Of a stretch of DNA of 54,460 bases, positions 8,251-17,003 are shown piece after piece (the stretch's first letter is position 1; every line of letters starts with the position of its first letter). The DNA lies in the NCBI GenBank assembly GCA_029432795.1, contig JARNMJ010000028.1, positions 1 through 54,460 on the forward strand. Reading direction: 5' to 3'. Source of the DNA: Pontiellaceae bacterium B12219. Lineage in GTDB: Bacteria; Verrucomicrobiota; Kiritimatiellia; Kiritimatiellales; Pontiellaceae. Made by a program: the position numbers and the translations under genes. Under the pieces are notes generated by a model. It was not told the origin of the DNA, ran no database searches, and saw only the letters and a list, made by a program, of their open reading frames with translations.

Positions 8251-10584
8251 TTAGTTCTGCTGAACTTCCAATTGGATAAACTTCGAATTCGGCGTGGCTT
8301 CGGTGCGGTTGGTCACCGTCTTATAATTATCAACAACCGCCGACTCGCCCACGAAGGATACATCGCCCGTGTCCCAGATCGGATCAAAGGGCAGCGAGGT
8401 TTTGGTTCCCAGCGAAAAGGACAGAGAGGAATCTCCGGCACGCTGATCAGAAACAATATAGAAATAATCCGTTCCCCCGTCATCGGCCGTGTAGGTTTTA
8501 GGCGAAACCTCAGCGGCATCGTCAATGGTCGGATTTCCGCCCAGCGCGTATTCCATCAGATTATTGAGTCCGTCGGGTTCCACATCCGTTTCCGGAAGCG
8601 CATCATCACCGGTCAGACCGAATTCCTGAGCCCAACCGAGAAACCCATCGACCGTGATCGTGAGAACAGCGGTATCCGTCTCCATATCCACCGTAATTTC
8701 CGCGGTGACGCCGTCGGCAAAGTTGGTGATGACGTAGGGAGTTGAATTCGTCGGGAGAGAGTTAATACTCCCGGTAAACAGCGGAATTTCGGCGCTTCCA
8801 CCATTATAGTTTGAACCGTCCACCAGAATCGTGCCGGCCGCAAGCTGAACGTAGGTGGGGCAGTTCACCGCGCTCAAAGCAGAACCTCCACCGGGCGCAA
8901 ATTCAAACACAAAATCAGGAGCAATATTTAATCGTTGAATCGAGATGGATGCCGCATCCCCGATGACTTTAAATTCACCGGAAAAATGGTTTCTTCCAGT
9001 CAGTGCAACCGTTCCGCCGCTGATTTCAACATCGGGGGTAAATGTCAGCACATCACCGCCGGCCGATCCCGTGCTGCTCCAGGTTCCGGACTCCAGGGTA
9101 AGAAGACCATCACCAGTAATGAACATATCGTTATCATCGGTGGTATTGTAGATCAGTGTTCCGCCGTTGATAACCATTTGACCATTCGTATGGATCGTAC
9201 CGTTTTCGCGGGTTGTCAGCGTTCCGCCCGACAACGTGTAGACCGAGTTTGATGCGGAAACTCCCGATGCATGACCGATATCCAATGCCGTGATGTCAAC
9301 AGAACCCAACGTCTGATTCACAAAACCATAATTATCCGAAGCCCCGCCGAGTGTCATATAATCGGCATTCAGGAAATCAGCGCCAATGTTCAATATCGAA
9401 CCGTCGCCCCGAACAATTGTACCCCAGGAAAACTCGCCCGTGAAGTTCGTGATCACATCGACCACAGATGCGCCCTGAATGAGGGCCTTGTCAGCAGCCA
9501 ATGTGCCGGGAACACGTCCCAGATTCCAGTTTGTCGCAGTGCCCCATGCTGTACTTTCATAACCCCGGAATGCATTTGCCTCTCCTGCCGGGAAGCTAAT
9601 TGATGCACTGATCGGCATAAAATTCGTTCCGCTTGTTCCCCCGCCGGTTTCAGTCCATGCAAAGGCAACCAGCCCGGTGGCCATTTCGCCGGCCGTCAAA
9701 TTAGCAACTGCATTGTCAAACTTGAACGCCAATTCGGTCGTTCCGTCCGGCAGCGTTTGCGGCGTTGCGGAAACAACACTAAAGGCTCCGACATCCGATT
9801 CGTCTGAAATGGTAATAGTCACATCCACGGTCGTATCAGATATAACGACTGCATCGACCGTTCCGGTGGTTGAGCCCGTTCCAATGACATGGGACATCGT
9901 CAATTCCTCCGGAGTAAGCAGAGTTGTCTGAACACCGGTAATCGGCGCGCTATGCAACGCGAACACTAAATCAGCAAGAACATTCGTACTCGCTTCTTCG
10001 AAGGGGAGCCCGCCTGTTGCCGGCAGATTGTCCTGAACCAGTAATTCCCCTCCTGCATAGCCTCCGGCCGCGTTATCGGCCCACCAGATACGGTGGTCCC
10101 CCTGGTCCGGCGTAGTCCAATAGAGCTGGAACGCATAGTCACCGGCAGGCAGCGACAAAGCAGAATCAAGATTGAATGTATAATAGTTTCCATCGCTGAA
10201 TGTGAAACCGGCCACGTCTATAGAGGTAAGAAGGCTCGTGGCGCCCACCACATGATTGCTTGCTGTTGTGTCGTCATAACTTCCGATCCATAACTCCAGC
10301 TCATGGGTGCCTGAAGCCGCGATCGACTTATTCCTGCCGACCCCCATCTGAATGGTGATGGCCGCCAGCGTTTCCGGGCTGGATAAGGTGAAACTTTGGC
10401 CAGCGCCAACATGCAATGTATCTTCATTGCGCATAATCTGCGTGCCACCATCCGTAATCTGCTGCGATTGGCCGGGAATTATATCCTGCGTTGGAAATGC
10501 TGTATTTTCCTGAATTGTTACCGCCTGAGCGGTCAACCCGCTCAATAGCGCGGCCAGTGTGGATAGAACCAGTGACTTTTTCAT
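8251..10584 (-). CDS. Large secreted beta-helix / autotransporter-repeat-like surface protein, 777 aa
   Basis: A signal peptide (residues 1-21, ending AQA) is followed by an N-terminal all-beta domain (about 25-210), a short Ig-like region (about 215-330), and a long stretch of Gly/Thr/Asn-rich repeats (about 335-620). These repeats resemble the stacked turns of parallel beta-helix or autotransporter passenger proteins (segments such as LSGGTLTT and VINGGTLIYN). The last 130 residues begin WAQEFGLTGDDALPETD, followed by DGLNNLMEYALGGNP. I recognise this C-terminal module from secreted proteins of Kiritimatiellota, Verrucomicrobiota and Lentisphaerota. There is no PEP-CTERM motif, although the neighbour has one. 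A good AGGAG site precedes the ATG. The probable role is adhesion or glycan contact at the cell surface. No catalytic motif is visible. Confidence 0.85.
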   Translation of the reverse strand: MKKSLVLSTLAALLSGLTAQAVTIQENTAFPTQDIIPGQSQQITDGGTQIMRNEDTLHVGAGQSFTLSSPETLAAITIQMGVGRNKSIAASGTHELELWIGSYDDTTASNHVVGATSLLTSIDVAGFTFSDGNYYTFNLDSALSLPAGDYAFQLYWTTPDQGDHRIWWADNAAGGYAGGELLVQDNLPATGGLPFEEASTNVLADLVFALHSAPITGVQTTLLTPEELTMSHVIGTGSTTGTVDAVVISDTTVDVTITISDESDVGAFSVVSATPQTLPDGTTELAFKFDNAVANLTAGEMATGLVAFAWTETGGGTSGTNFMPISASISFPAGEANAFRGYESTAWGTATNWNLGRVPGTLAADKALIQGASVVDVITNFTGEFSWGTIVRGDGSILNIGADFLNADYMTLGGASDNYGFVNQTLGSVDITALDIGHASGVSASNSVYTLSGGTLTTRENGTIHTNGQMVINGGTLIYNTTDDNDMFITGDGLLTLESGTWSSTGSAGGDVLTFTPDVEISGGTVALTGRNHFSGEFKVIGDAASISIQRLNIAPDFVFEFAPGGGSALSAVNCPTYVQLAAGTILVDGSNYNGGSAEIPLFTGSINSLPTNSTPYVITNFADGVTAEITVDMETDTAVLTITVDGFLGWAQEFGLTGDDALPETDVEPDGLNNLMEYALGGNPTIDDAAEVSPKTYTADDGGTDYFYIVSDQRAGDSSLSFSLGTKTSLPFDPIWDTGDVSFVGESAVVDNYKTVTNRTEATPNSKFIQLEVQQN

Positions 10585-10788
10585 TCTCTTCTCCTTATTA
10601 CGTTAGCTTTACAGTACTGCGCCTCAGTGCTCTCGCTTTCTCGATTTCATAACCCAATCTACTCTTCCCCATCCTGTCGTCTATAAGGCATTCACAGGAT
10701 GCTTTAATCTGCTCGTTCGCAGATCGGTATCTAAGAAGTTCCCCCTCAGCAGCTTCGCGACAGAGGATTTGATAAAATGACTTCGCCC

Positions 10789-10798
10789 GAAACGTTTC
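10789..10798. promoter_or_regulatory. LacI-family-like operator upstream of the beta-helix gene
   Basis: GAAACGTTTC is a perfect 10-bp palindrome with a central CG, the shape typical of LacI/GalR-family operators. It lies about 205 bases upstream of the minus-strand beta-helix gene, in a region that must hold its promoter. Which regulator binds is unknown. Confidence 0.35.
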
Positions 10799-11202
10799 AC
10801 TTCACAGCACAACAAAATACAATTTTCATATTTTTATATATATTAACTTTAAAACAAAGAAAGAGCACCGCTTATATTTACAGACAAAAGTACTGATATT
10901 TTCACTATCCCGTATTTGACGGATACTCATGCCGCAAAGCCCAACTTAAAATATCTGTTTTCAAAACCATGAGAACAACAGAGGACACGATGAACCTGTT
11001 GTGGGTATTCACGGAATTTGGTGCCATTGTAATGGCGTCGCATAGATGTCAGGAGAGAGGCGACAACCGAGAAGGAATTCAGCATTCTGAAGCCGGGCGA
11101 GACTATTGCTGTAGTGGAGTAGACGCGGTTTTCTTAAAACTGAACATCAACTCTTCAATAAAATCCAAACCATAAAGTAGGGCTGTTCCATACGCAGTTT
11201 CG

Positions 11203-11211
11203 TGATATAAA
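11203..11211 (+). promoter_or_regulatory. Extended -10 promoter directly before the kinase start
   Basis: TGATATAAA matches an extended -10 element (TG-N-TATAAA). The expected start of transcription, 6-7 bases downstream, coincides with the ATG at 11218. There is no Shine-Dalgarno sequence, so the mRNA may be leaderless. The -35 region is poor, as is common for extended -10 promoters. Confidence 0.45.
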
Positions 11212-11217
11212 AAATTA

Positions 11218-13230
11218 ATGCGTGCAATTCCAACATCCGTGGCAGTGCTTGTTCTGGGAGGAATTTTTACGGCTTTGGCCGGTTCCCGGCAGATATCCCC
11301 TTTTGAAAAGCTGCCTTTTCAAGAGCGATCCCGGGCTTTCCTGGAAAACCGACTGTCGAAAATCGATTCCGAATTGGCACAACTTGCCCACTACAGCCTC
11401 GGCGGTGGCGTCGGAGCCATTGGTTATCGGTCCGAGCCCCAGGAGACCTCCGACCATCCGGAATGGATTGAAATCGATTTCGGCAAAACAGTGCCGCTCG
11501 ACGAAGTCATGCTGGTGCCGGCCATCCGCCGCGATACGGCCAACGAATTCCAGGCCGATGCCTTTCCCAATGCCTTTCGCCTGATTGCCGGAACCGCCAA
11601 GGATCGTGTCGGAACCGTTGTGGCCGAATATGACTCCAGCGAAGATAATATTCTTCCCCGCATCGCCCCGTTCGTCATTCCGTGCAACGGTATTGCCGCA
11701 TCCTGGATCCGGGTCGAAGCCGAACAGCTTACCCGCCGTGCGGTCGACCAGCGTCTAGTCTTCCAGCTCTCGGAAATTCTGGCGTTCAGCGAACAGGAAA
11801 ACATGGCGCTTCGACGCCCCGTCAAAACCTCATCAAATGTGCCCAGCCCGTCGGGTGCGTGGGACGAGCGTTTTGTCGTCGATGGTTTTGTGCCTTATCT
11901 AATGGATGCTGCCAGAGGGGAGCAGAGTGTGGCCTATCTCGCCCGAATCGGTCTCGAGGAGCATCCGGTTCTAACGCTGGATCTGGGAATGGCCTATCCC
12001 GTCTCCGGCATCCATCTCCATGCCCCGGAACAAAGCGATACTCTGCCGCAGGCCTATGCAGGCGATATGGGAATACCAAAGCGAATGCGCATCGAAGGGG
12101 CGAATCAGTCCGATTTTTCAGATTCAATTACCCTGCTCGATCTGCGCCATGAAACCGCCTACGACTCGGGACCGATCATCATGTGGCCCTTCCCCGAAAC
12201 TGCATGCCGCTACATTCGCCTCCGCGTCATCGATCCTCCCCCCGCCTTGCCTTTCAGCAAAGTCCCCCCGCTGTTCGGGTTTACCGAAATCGAGGTCTTA
12301 TCCAAAGGCAGGAACATCGCCCTCCATAAAACGCTCACTTCCAGCATCATAAACGCCAGAAAAACCCGCCTCCCTTCCAGCCTGACCGATGGACGGAATA
12401 TGTATGGCAATATCCTGCCTATCCGCGATTGGCTGAACCAGCTCGCCCTGCGCCACGAACTGGAAACCGAACGTCCGCTCGTGGTGGATGAGCTGAACCG
12501 TCGCTATGCCCTCCAGAAAACCAATCTCAGAAGAATGAGCTGGCTGGCCGCGCTGCTCGCTGCCGCAACCGGATTCACCATTTTGATCGACCGAATCCTC
12601 CGGCAGCGCACGGTCTTTCAAACCCGCGAACGAATCGCCGCCAACCTTCACGATGAATTAGGCGCAAACCTTCATGCCATTGGACTGCTGGGTGATTTCG
12701 CAAAAAGAATAGTCGACCGGAAAAATGCCCGAGAGGAGTGGCCGGAACTGATCGACACCGTCGACGGAATCCGCACCCTTACTGAAGAAACCGGTGCAAC
12801 GGCCCGCTATTGCACCAATATGCTGGAAGCGGAGGGACTCTATCAGGATTTGCCCGAAGAAATGAAACGGATTTCTGCGCGCCTGCTCGCTGACCTCGAA
12901 CACGAAATCACTTTCTCGAACGAGGAAGTTCTGCACCGGCTTAAACCGCGCAGGCGCATCGATTTATTTCTCTTCTACAAAGAATGCCTCACCAATATCA
13001 TTCGTCATTCCGGTGCCACCGAAGTTCGCACACAACTCATTGCAGGCAGCAAGCAAATCAGGCTCATCATCGCCGACAACGGTCACGGCATGAACGGGAA
13101 GGTTCCCGCCTCGCTCAAGCGCCGAGCACGCTTACTCGGGGCGCAGGTGATTGCCGAAAAACCGGACTCAGGCGGCACCTGCATTATATTGAAACTTAAA
13201 ATCCGGAAATGGAAAAACCTGACAATATGA
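11218..13230 (+). CDS. Membrane sensor histidine kinase with galactose-binding-like ectodomains, 670 aa
   Basis: This is the sensor half of a two-component system. An N-terminal hydrophobic signal (about residues 5-21) is followed by an extracytoplasmic region of about 400 residues containing two discoidin-like (F5/8 type C) beta-sandwiches (about 60-190 and 200-385, with IEIDFGKTVPLDEV and LTLDLGMAYPVSG). A transmembrane segment lies at about 440-460. Then come the HisKA_3-type dimerisation helix with phospho-acceptor His478 in NLHDELGAN, an N box (about 592-597, ECLTNIIRHSG) and a G box (DNGHGMNG, about 620-627). Such ectodomains bind sugars in other proteins, so I infer that it senses a glycan. 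Its stop overlaps the start of the response regulator by four bases (ATGA). There is no Shine-Dalgarno site and the ATG follows an extended -10 element directly. The neighbouring GH35 carries similar discoidin modules. Confidence 0.9.
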   Translation: MRAIPTSVAVLVLGGIFTALAGSRQISPFEKLPFQERSRAFLENRLSKIDSELAQLAHYSLGGGVGAIGYRSEPQETSDHPEWIEIDFGKTVPLDEVMLVPAIRRDTANEFQADAFPNAFRLIAGTAKDRVGTVVAEYDSSEDNILPRIAPFVIPCNGIAASWIRVEAEQLTRRAVDQRLVFQLSEILAFSEQENMALRRPVKTSSNVPSPSGAWDERFVVDGFVPYLMDAARGEQSVAYLARIGLEEHPVLTLDLGMAYPVSGIHLHAPEQSDTLPQAYAGDMGIPKRMRIEGANQSDFSDSITLLDLRHETAYDSGPIIMWPFPETACRYIRLRVIDPPPALPFSKVPPLFGFTEIEVLSKGRNIALHKTLTSSIINARKTRLPSSLTDGRNMYGNILPIRDWLNQLALRHELETERPLVVDELNRRYALQKTNLRRMSWLAALLAAATGFTILIDRILRQRTVFQTRERIAANLHDELGANLHAIGLLGDFAKRIVDRKNAREEWPELIDTVDGIRTLTEETGATARYCTNMLEAEGLYQDLPEEMKRISARLLADLEHEITFSNEEVLHRLKPRRRIDLFLFYKECLTNIIRHSGATEVRTQLIAGSKQIRLIIADNGHGMNGKVPASLKRRARLLGAQVIAEKPDSGGTCIILKLKIRKWKNLTI

Positions 13231-13895
13231 AACGAAAAATTAAAATCATGCTGGTGGAAGACAGCCCCGCCTACCGAAAAGTTATCGAGAGCGCACTCAA
13301 AGGCGACCCGGACCTCACGCTTATCAGTCAGTTTGGAACGGCGGAAATTGCTCTCCGCAGCCTTCAGGACCGATCGACCCGCAGCGTTCCCGACCTTATC
13401 CTGCTCGATCTGAACCTGCCGGGCATGTCCGGAATCGAAGCCCTTCCCTACTTCAGGAAAACGATCCCCGACACAAAAATCATCGTGCTCACCCAATCCA
13501 ACCGCGAAGCGGATGTACTGGCCGCAATCACAGCAGGAACATCCGGCTATCTCTTAAAATCGAACACGCTCGACCAGATCACCGAGGCCGTCATTACCGT
13601 CATGGAGGGCGGAGCCATGCTCGACGACAAGGTGGCAAAGTTCATTCTCGATACCCTCAAGAAAACAACACCCAAGAAAGCAACTCCGCATAAAGCGCTC
13701 TCACCGCGGGAACTCGAAATTCTCGCGCTGATCGGGGAAGGCCTGCTCAAGAAGGAAGTTGCAGCACAACTCGGCATAGGCGTAAAAACCGTCAACACAC
13801 ACGTCGGCCATATCTTCGAAAAGCTCGAAGTGAATAACGCCGCTTCCGCAGTAAACAAAGCCTATCGGCTTGGAATTTTCTCTTCCGGGGCCTGA
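13227..13895 (+). CDS. NarL/FixJ-family response regulator, 222 aa
   Basis: This is the partner of the upstream kinase. The receiver domain (about residues 4-125) has acidic residues E11-D12, phospho-acceptor Asp61 in LLDLNLPG, a conserved Thr in VLTQS and Lys in YLLK. A Lys/Thr/Pro linker leads to a LuxR-type helix-turn-helix (about 158-216, SPRELEIL through VKTVNTHVGHIFEKL). The ATG at 13227 overlaps the kinase stop (ATGA), favouring this start over the ATG at 13209 inside the kinase gene; coupled translation is likely. Targets are not known. The convergent GH35 gene and the nearby fucose genes are candidates because of proximity. A weak hairpin with a short T run follows the stop. Confidence 0.94.
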   Translation: MKRKIKIMLVEDSPAYRKVIESALKGDPDLTLISQFGTAEIALRSLQDRSTRSVPDLILLDLNLPGMSGIEALPYFRKTIPDTKIIVLTQSNREADVLAAITAGTSGYLLKSNTLDQITEAVITVMEGGAMLDDKVAKFILDTLKKTTPKKATPHKALSPRELEILALIGEGLLKKEVAAQLGIGVKTVNTHVGHIFEKLEVNNAASAVNKAYRLGIFSSGA

Positions 13896-13896
13896 T

Positions 13897-13930
13897 CCGA
13901 TTTGTAATGCAGCAAACCGCATCGGCTTTT
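13897..13930 (+). terminator. Possible terminator after the response regulator
   Basis: CCGAT pairs with ATCGG across a 19-base loop and is followed by CTTTTAAA. The stem is short, but the position between convergent genes fits. Confidence 0.35.
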
Positions 13931-13955
13931 AAACCACAGCCCTCGCTGAGCTCGA

Positions 13956-16376
13956 CTATTGATCCGCTTCCAGGCCCTGGAAGAGCTGCTTCGATGCGTA
14001 GATAGTGTATGCCTTTATTTTACCCGGATTGGCACCGTTACGCGGCAGATACCGCAGCGCACTGAAGGATTGCACCGCACCTAAATCAATAACGATCTGA
14101 TGCGGGTGAGCGGGGGCTTCACCTCCTTTATATTGCGTGTGCCAGAATGTTACCGGTTGATTGTCTATCACATTGCTTCCGGAAGAAGGTTCAGCAACAA
14201 TTTCCTCGCTGTCGGCATAGATCACCTGCCAGCCATCGCGGTCGAGCCACTGATCATGAGCATCGATCAAATGCAGTTCGGCTATCGTTGCATGATTATC
14301 CCCGGATTGAGAACTGAGCGATTCCACACAAATATAACGCGCCTCGATCGTCCTGCCGAAATCAACCAGCTGTGCTTCGTCGCCGTCCAGGAATGAACCG
14401 GACGCAACCTTCTGTTTGTCGGATAGCCTGATGGTTTCGCCGGCTTTGCGGTTATAGCTCAAGGATTCATCGACCTTCAGCCCATAGATAAATTCCGTTA
14501 CACCACGGATGGACTGATGTCCGGTGGGTTCAATATCCATCACGATCACTTCATTTATGCCCTCTTTCATCCAGCATCCCGGCAGGTAGAGCGTGTATTG
14601 CGGACCGACATCCCAGAAGCGGCCCAGATTGATCCCGTTGACCCATACCATGCACTTCCCCCACCCGGTCATATCAAGCAATGTGTCGCCCACTTCATCC
14701 ACGTAAAATTCGCCACGGAAGAATATCGGCATGGGAGAGGCAGCCGGTTGCCCCTCGGAAAATTCCAGCGAAGCAATATCTTCGAGCTCAAGCGGGAAGG
14801 TATAGACCGTCCAGTCCTCCACCGGCTTTCCGTCGAGCTGCACCTCGCCAAGCCCTTTGCGGTCTTTCATCAATTCGCGGGAATAATTAAGATGTCCCAT
14901 ATTTTCGAGCAGAATATCCAGTTGAACATCTCCGCCCGGAAGCGTAACCGCCGCAGCCGATTGCTTGAACCGACGGTCGATTACCGCAACGCGTTTTCCG
15001 CTAACCATCACAATCGCGCGGTCCTTCAGCTCGCTGAACGAAAGGCCAAATGTTCCAGCCTTTGGAACTTTAACCGTGGCACGGTAGAGCGCCAGCCCCT
15101 GATTCAGATCGAGCGCTTCCATGTGAGGAGCGTTTTTCGATTTATATGGCGTACGTATTAATTGATCGAACGCCGCCGTCTGCTCCAATGAAAACTCGGG
15201 CACTTCGATACGCTTGATCTGCGCGGGCGGTTCCGGAAGGTCATAGTCGGCCGGCAGATATTTTTTGATGGTATCGCGGAAAATGAAAAACTTTTCAGTA
15301 ATGCGTCCTGTTTCATCCATCGGCGCATCATAATCATAACTGGTGGTATCCGCGCTGTATTGCCCCGACGACCAGTTGGCTCCCGAGTTGAAACCGAAAT
15401 TACTGCCGCCATGCAGCATATACACATTGAATGAAACAGCATGATCGAGCATCCATTCAATCTGTTTAATGAAAGGGGCCAGCGCTTTGGTGTGATGTTT
15501 TGCACCCCAATGGTCAAACCAGCCCACCCAATATTCGCCGCACATTTTCGGCATACCGGGATATTCCTGCTCAAAAAATTCAAACGCCTTATCCGCACTG
15601 CCGCCAAAATTCATTGTGGTATAAACCTCATCCAAATGAGCGGTTCCAATGGTCTTTTTTTTCGGCCAGTCGCAGCGGATAAACATGGTATCGAATCCGG
15701 CCGCCTTCAATTGCTCGTAGATAGCCCGGTTATACTCCATATCATCCGGATTGTCCGGACGACCGAACTGACCGTATTCATTTTCAACCTGCACCTGAAT
15801 AATCGGTCCGCCATGCGTCACCTGCAACGCTTTCAACTGCTCCCCTACCGCATTCATATAGCGTGCGGTGGCTTCCAGAAATTTCGGATCATTCGTTCGC
15901 ACCTGCATTTCCGGATCTTTCAACAACCAGGCCGGCATCCCCCCGAAATCCCACTCGGAACAGATGTATGGTCCCGGCCGAACAATCAGCCACATCCCCT
16001 CTTCCTGACAGATCCGTGCAAATTCGGCGATGTCCAGATTTCCCGAAAAATCGAATTCCCCCGGCTTCTTTTCATGGGCATTCCAGAAGACATAGGTGCC
16101 GATGCAGTTAAATCCCATGGCCTTCGCTTTCTGTATACGGTCGCGCCAATACGCGCGGGGAACACGGGGATAGTGAATCGAGCCCGAAATGATTACGGCC
16201 GGCTTTCCATCAAACGTGAAATGCCCGTCTGCCTCTCCAAATACGGGTTGCTCCTGTCCTGCCGGATTAGGTTTCGGAGGCATTGGAAGTGTCTTGCTTT
16301 GGGCGGTGAATGCCAGTCCGGAAAAGGTTGCAAGGGCAAAACAAACTCTCAAACAGATCGGTAGATTACGCTTCAT
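13956..16376 (-). CDS. Secreted GH35 beta-galactosidase with C-terminal discoidin-like domain, 806 aa
   Basis: The enzyme should remove terminal beta-galactose from the polymer or its oligosaccharides outside the cytoplasm. It has a signal peptide (about residues 1-25) and a GH35 TIM barrel (about 45-380) containing SGSIHYPRVP, the acid/base Glu200 in QVENEYG and the nucleophile Glu281 in CGEYWVGW. Beta-sandwich domains that assist catalysis follow, including a TGWGKCMVWVNG segment, and the last 160 residues are F5/8-type-C-like. The frame opens at 16466, but I place the start at 16376. There GGAG lies 8 bases upstream and MKRNLPICLR begins a proper signal peptide. It lies downstream of fucU, separated by a terminator hairpin and a TTCCAA palindrome. 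It is convergent with the two-component system. The galactose link supports a galactofucan-type substrate. Confidence 0.95.
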   Translation of the reverse strand: MKRNLPICLRVCFALATFSGLAFTAQSKTLPMPPKPNPAGQEQPVFGEADGHFTFDGKPAVIISGSIHYPRVPRAYWRDRIQKAKAMGFNCIGTYVFWNAHEKKPGEFDFSGNLDIAEFARICQEEGMWLIVRPGPYICSEWDFGGMPAWLLKDPEMQVRTNDPKFLEATARYMNAVGEQLKALQVTHGGPIIQVQVENEYGQFGRPDNPDDMEYNRAIYEQLKAAGFDTMFIRCDWPKKKTIGTAHLDEVYTTMNFGGSADKAFEFFEQEYPGMPKMCGEYWVGWFDHWGAKHHTKALAPFIKQIEWMLDHAVSFNVYMLHGGSNFGFNSGANWSSGQYSADTTSYDYDAPMDETGRITEKFFIFRDTIKKYLPADYDLPEPPAQIKRIEVPEFSLEQTAAFDQLIRTPYKSKNAPHMEALDLNQGLALYRATVKVPKAGTFGLSFSELKDRAIVMVSGKRVAVIDRRFKQSAAAVTLPGGDVQLDILLENMGHLNYSRELMKDRKGLGEVQLDGKPVEDWTVYTFPLELEDIASLEFSEGQPAASPMPIFFRGEFYVDEVGDTLLDMTGWGKCMVWVNGINLGRFWDVGPQYTLYLPGCWMKEGINEVIVMDIEPTGHQSIRGVTEFIYGLKVDESLSYNRKAGETIRLSDKQKVASGSFLDGDEAQLVDFGRTIEARYICVESLSSQSGDNHATIAELHLIDAHDQWLDRDGWQVIYADSEEIVAEPSSGSNVIDNQPVTFWHTQYKGGEAPAHPHQIVIDLGAVQSFSALRYLPRNGANPGKIKAYTIYASKQLFQGLEADQ

Positions 16377-16472
16377 GGTCTGATCTCCATCGTATTCACG
16401 AAATACGGCAATGTAGATCTTTCCCGCCTCGGTTGCAAAACCTAGTTGGGAAGAAGACCTGTGCATGAAAAA

Positions 16473-16497
16473 AGCCGACCCCCTTAAGGAATCGGCT
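16473..16497 (-). terminator. Rho-independent terminator after fucU
   Basis: AGCCGA-N13-TCGGCT forms a stem followed on the minus strand by six T residues. It ends the fucP-fucU transcript upstream of the GH35 gene. Confidence 0.75.
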
Positions 16498-16505
16498 CAT
16501 TCGTT

Positions 16506-16520
16506 TTCCAACCATTGGAA
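16506..16520. repeat. Perfect TTCCAA-N3-TTGGAA palindrome (intergenic)
   Basis: TTCCAACCATTGGAA lies between the fucU stop and the downstream terminator. It is one of six perfect copies in the window. Confidence 0.8.
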
Positions 16521-16549
16521 GATTGGTCAACCTGCTGCAGCATATCGTT

Positions 16550-16984
16550 TCAGCCCAGCGGTGTTACCCCTTTTTTAAGGATGATATTTCCGTATTTTGC
16601 CGTGGTTCCGGTGATCACACAGGCATAGGCCTTCTCAGCGCGATCATAGAATTCAAAACGGCCGATGCGTTTGACCTCCGGTGCGTCCGGCGCACTTTTT
16701 CTGATGGCAGCCATGTAATCCAGCTCAACCTGCGGATCCAGTTCATCGCCTTCAACCGCCGCCATCATGATCAGCGGATCATCGTAGCAGTCGAGTTCGA
16801 AAAGCGGAATGATTCCTTCGAGCAGGTCGGGAATCTGCAGACCATCTCCGCGCAGCACATTCTTCGGGCAGAAGGTGTGCCCCGGAAAATGAGCATCGGA
16901 AAGTACAATTTCATCGCCGTGTCCCATCTCTGCGAGCAGCTTCAACAGGGCCGGACTTACAATCGGGTTAATTCCTTTAAGCAT
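16550..16984 (-). CDS. fucU: L-fucose mutarotase (RbsD/FucU family), 144 aa
   Basis: FucU interconverts alpha- and beta-L-fucose in the cytoplasm so that imported sugar matches the anomer used by fucose isomerase. The protein has the family length (about 140 residues) and opens with [20 protein letters not shown] followed by [14 protein letters not shown]. His22 and Asp30 match the catalytic pair of the Escherichia coli enzyme. The C-terminal [16 protein letters not shown] is also conserved. I chose the ATG at 16984 (GGGAG 9 bases upstream) over a frame extension to 17026 that overlaps fucP. It follows fucP by 19 bases and is surely in the same operon. No export signal is present. Fucose isomerase, fuculokinase and fuculose-phosphate aldolase are not in the window. 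Confidence 0.93.
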   Translation of the reverse strand: MLKGINPIVSPALLKLLAEMGHGDEIVLSDAHFPGHTFCPKNVLRGDGLQIPDLLEGIIPLFELDCYDDPLIMMAAVEGDELDPQVELDYMAAIRKSAPDAPEVKRIGRFEFYDRAEKAYACVITGTTAKYGNIILKKGVTPLG

Positions 16985-17003
16985 CGTTATTCTCCCAAAA
17001 CAG

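Larger units (their letters stand above)
10585..11217. other. Intergenic region between divergent genes (633 bases)
   Basis: This gap separates the minus-strand beta-helix gene from the plus-strand sensor kinase. It contains an AT-rich block (about 10800-10960), a LacI-type palindrome at 10789-10798, and an extended -10 element directly before the kinase start. Short open frames around 10970-11175 have no ribosome binding site and no recognisable product. One of them, ending ILKPGETIAVVE near 11120, reads a little like the tail of a decayed gene. Confidence 0.6.

Noticed and set aside
10969-11175. 68-codon plus-strand frame before the sensor kinase
   Set aside because: No ribosome binding site and no recognisable domain; another frame in the same stretch also looks weakly coding-like, which suggests a decayed remnant at best.
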